This document shows, in pieces, positions 20,537 through 22,566 of a stretch of DNA of 22,566 nucleotides. The DNA is from Clostridia bacterium. GTDB lineage: Bacteria; Bacillota; Clostridia; Lachnospirales; Cellulosilyticaceae. The DNA lies in the NCBI GenBank assembly GCA_029256345.1, contig JAQSYC010000011.1:1-22566 (forward strand), in the 5' to 3' direction. The translations under genes and the position numbers were made by a program. The notes under the pieces were generated by a model, which was not told where the DNA came from, searched no databases, and worked only from the letters and a program-made list of their open reading frames with translations. Every line of letters begins with the position of its first letter. Within the stretch, counting starts at the first letter, position 1.

Positions 20537-22264
20537 TTATAGCGTAAATGTGGCCATCTCCTCCTCGAGTTTGCCCACACTCGATTGGGTTTTTTCTGCT
20601 ATTTGATTGGTGTTTTCTGCCATTTCTTTTAATTTTTCTACGATATCAGCCGTCTCTACAGCCCCTTCTCCTGCGCCTTCTTTAACCTGCTCAGTCGCTG
20701 TCAAAATTTCCTCTGTCGAAGCCAGAAGTTCTTCAGCCATCGCACTTAAATCTACAACGATGCTATCAATATCCCCTGCGTCTTTGCTATAGCTTTCAGC
20801 TACCTCTAGAATTTTTTTGTAATCCTCCTGAATATCTGTTGATACATAGTTAAATAAATGATTTGAACTTTGGGTTAAATTTTCAACAGCGCCTGTCACC
20901 TTAACGGTTGTCTCCTGTATTTTTACAGCTGCTTCTTTGGATTGTTCTGCAAGTTTTTTGATTTCATCCGCAACTACACCAAAACCTCTACCCGCATCCC
21001 CTACCCTCGCAGCTTCTATCGCCGCATTGAGAGCAAGCAGATTAGTCTGAGCTGTAATCTGCATAATCAGGTCTGACAAGAGATGAATTTGATCAACTAC
21101 CTTTGCATTTTCAATAGCTGCTTCTAGCTCCTGTCTTGTCTCTAAAATAACTTTTTCAGCCTGCTCTTTGGCATAGGTGAAATTATCCTTTATTTCAACC
21201 GCCTTACTATTAATATCTCCAGAGGCAACTGTACCTTTTTGAGCTGCGTCCGCTATAACTTCTGCTACTTTCTTGATTTCCATAGCAGACAAACTCATAT
21301 TTTCAGTTGCAGCTGCTGACTCCTGAAGCCCGCATGCTACTTTATGGGTTGATTCCGATATATGCTCCATATCTATATTAAGCTCTAGGATGTCTTGGCT
21401 CACAACTTCAATCACATCTTTTACATTACCTGTTTGATGCTTGATTTTACCCAGCAGGTCTTTTAAGGCATATTGCATTTGTTTCAATGTTCTTGAAACC
21501 TCTCCAAACTCATCTTTTCTTTTTAACATGGCCACGCTTACTTCCACAGTAAAATCGCCTTTAGCAATAAGCTTTAATTCACTGGTTAAAATTTTTAAAG
21601 GTTTTGTAATACTGTATGTAATAATGATGCAAATGATCATAATGATCATTCCTATAACAGCTGCTACACTGTATAAAACCTTGGTCATCTTCTCAATCGA
21701 AAGACTGCTTTCCTTTTCAACCTCTTTAATCTCCTTATTGGTCAAAGTCGCCAATTTTTCTATAGCTTCTCTATGGGCCTCATATGCTTGTGCCATCTTA
21801 CCAGTTAATAACTCTAACGCCAAAGTTTTGTCCCCTGCACGGACTGCTGGGATAAGTTCTTTTCTTCTTAGGGTAAAAAACTGTATAGCCGGCTGATAAG
21901 ACTGCACAGTTAATATATCTTGACTTTCTCCTTCTGGAAGTGCCTGTTTCCAATACAGATGTCTCCTGATATAGGCATCTTCTAGTGCATCTCCTTTTTT
22001 AATGATGGCTTCTATTGCCTCTTCACCTTCTTCGTTAATGAGTTCATAGGATGTTAAATAAGACTCTACAATGAACTCTGCCGGCGGCAATATGTCTGCA
22101 ACTAAGTCTTTTGATTTAATAATTTGTTTATAGATGGGCCCCTCCACCTTAACCTGTGATAAAATTTTAAATGAATATACCCCAAATAAACTAAATCCTA
22201 TAACAAATAAAACTATAATAAGTGCTATCTTATATCTTACTTTCAACTTATTAAATAGGCTCAT
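20537..22264 (-). CDS. Methyl-accepting chemotaxis protein
   Basis: A 575-residue membrane chemoreceptor. TM1 at about residues 11-31, an all-helical extracellular sensor region (to about 190; 4-helix-bundle-like, with a DILPPAEFIVESYLTSYEL segment), TM2 at about 200-222, a HAMP domain (with the ITKPL start), and a cytoplasmic methyl-accepting signalling domain. The signalling hairpin tip is AALNAAIEAARVGDAGRGFGVVADEIKKLAEQS-like and intact, so it should couple to CheA/CheW. The ligand is unknown. The ATG at 22264 is chosen: AGGAGG lies 8 nt upstream, whereas the in-frame TTG two codons earlier is only 2 nt from it. It stands alone between raiA and secA with its own candidate promoter; no che genes are in the window. 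Confidence 0.95.
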   Translation of the reverse strand: MSLFNKLKVRYKIALIIVLFVIGFSLFGVYSFKILSQVKVEGPIYKQIIKSKDLVADILPPAEFIVESYLTSYELINEEGEEAIEAIIKKGDALEDAYIRRHLYWKQALPEGESQDILTVQSYQPAIQFFTLRRKELIPAVRAGDKTLALELLTGKMAQAYEAHREAIEKLATLTNKEIKEVEKESSLSIEKMTKVLYSVAAVIGMIIMIICIIITYSITKPLKILTSELKLIAKGDFTVEVSVAMLKRKDEFGEVSRTLKQMQYALKDLLGKIKHQTGNVKDVIEVVSQDILELNIDMEHISESTHKVACGLQESAAATENMSLSAMEIKKVAEVIADAAQKGTVASGDINSKAVEIKDNFTYAKEQAEKVILETRQELEAAIENAKVVDQIHLLSDLIMQITAQTNLLALNAAIEAARVGDAGRGFGVVADEIKKLAEQSKEAAVKIQETTVKVTGAVENLTQSSNHLFNYVSTDIQEDYKKILEVAESYSKDAGDIDSIVVDLSAMAEELLASTEEILTATEQVKEGAGEGAVETADIVEKLKEMAENTNQIAEKTQSSVGKLEEEMATFTL

Positions 22265-22329
22265 TTTCAATACCTCCTCTTATATGTAGTATGACACTTA
22301 TACGTCTTCTCCTGTTAACAAATATATCT

Positions 22330-22358
22330 ATATTAATATAATTTTATTGTTTTTTCAA
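22330..22358 (-). promoter_or_regulatory. Candidate promoter of mcp
   Basis: Minus strand: TTGAAA (22353-22358), 17-nt spacer, TAATAT (22330-22335). No sigma-D-type (TAAA...GCCGATAT) motif is seen, so motility-sigma control is not supported. Confidence 0.45.
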
Positions 22359-22391
22359 CTCCTTCAGAAAAAACAGTATTTTTTAACAATG

Positions 22392-22442
22392 AAAGAAGTG
22401 TTCCTATCCGGGCATTTAAAGCACCTTTAGAAACACTTCTTT
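22392..22442 (-). terminator. Hairpin after raiA, probable terminator
   Basis: A 15-bp stem (22428-22442 with 22392-22406) with a 21-nt loop. One pair is G-U on the minus strand but C-A on the plus strand, favouring a minus-strand RNA. The U tract after it is poor (TTTCATTGTT). It lies 28 nt past the raiA stop. Confidence 0.6.
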
Positions 22443-22470
22443 GTATTTTCTATTTATCTATTTTATTTGA

Positions 22471-22566
22471 TTACTTTAAAGTTGGTTCAATCAGTCCATA
22501 AGTGCCATTTTTTCTCTTATAAACTACATTAACTTCTTCTGTGTGTGCATCTAAGTAAACAAAGAA
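22471..22566 (-). CDS. raiA: Ribosome hibernation promoting factor, long form, C-terminal end (partial)
   Basis: Only the last 31 codons and the stop are inside the window; the gene runs off the right edge. The reading is FFVYLDAHTEEVNVVYKRKN then GTYGLIEPTLK. This matches the C-terminal domain of long HPF/RaiA, which dimerises to make 100S ribosomes; the FF-V-F/Y-x-DA-T-EE-VNVVY-R-(K/D)-G-YGLIEP pattern is very characteristic. It lies upstream of mcp and secA on the same strand, in keeping with the common raiA-secA neighbourhood in Firmicutes. Confidence 0.9.
   Translation of the reverse strand, partial: FFVYLDAHTEEVNVVYKRKNGTYGLIEPTLK

Noticed and set aside
1..22566. CRISPR arrays, insertion sequences, prophage or integrase genes, origins.
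   Set aside because: None seen on either strand; there are no regularly spaced repeats and no transposase- or phage-like proteins.

Overview
The window looks like chromosomal DNA of a low-G+C, endospore-forming member of the Clostridia. It is closest in feel to Lachnospirales (Lachnospiraceae or Cellulosilyticaceae). The reasons are a full-length SpoIIE, a TilS-Hpt-FtsH block next to spoIIE and tRNA genes, a BirA/CoaX/DusB/GreA/LysS block, a long-form ribosome hibernation factor, DUF1540 and DUF6145-type proteins, strong AGGAGG ribosome binding sites, and frequent TTG/GTG starts. This placement is inference; no rRNA is present.

Layout. Almost everything is on the minus strand, so read right to left. 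At the right edge is the C-terminus of raiA/hpf, then a chemoreceptor gene, then secA, each with its own candidate promoter. Next come tRNA-Met and tRNA-Val under one strong promoter. They end at a hairpin shared with a plus-strand element that I read as an undescribed or unrecognised structured RNA (about 17072-17260). Then comes spoIIE with a Spo0A-type upstream region. Two short plus-strand genes (a tandem DUF1540 Cys-rich protein and a MIF/tautomerase homologue) flank a small minus-strand membrane-anchored protein. After that are tilS-hpt-ftsH, then birA-DUF6145, an ECF vitamin-transporter S component with its own promoter and terminator, coaX-dusB, and greA-lysS with a perfect consensus promoter. 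At the left end a three-gene cluster encodes a DUF4015-type putative glycoside hydrolase and two uncharacterised membrane proteins.

How the genes fit together. Most are housekeeping: translation (lysS, tilS, dusB, tRNAs, raiA), transcript elongation (greA), cofactors (birA, coaX, probable pantothenate-type ECF S component), protein export and quality control (secA, ftsH), purine salvage (hpt) and sporulation (spoIIE). The accessory content is the chemoreceptor between raiA and secA, the three small genes between tilS and spoIIE, the GH/membrane cluster, and the RNA element.

The strongest candidate for something new is the plus-strand RNA. It has a 22-bp stem carrying three G-U wobbles that are legal only on the plus strand, a G+C-rich apical domain in an A+T-rich gap, and its own terminator. 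Gene starts were re-chosen from ribosome binding sites in several cases (the GH-cluster membrane gene at 83-1105, ECF S component, MIF, secA, mcp).
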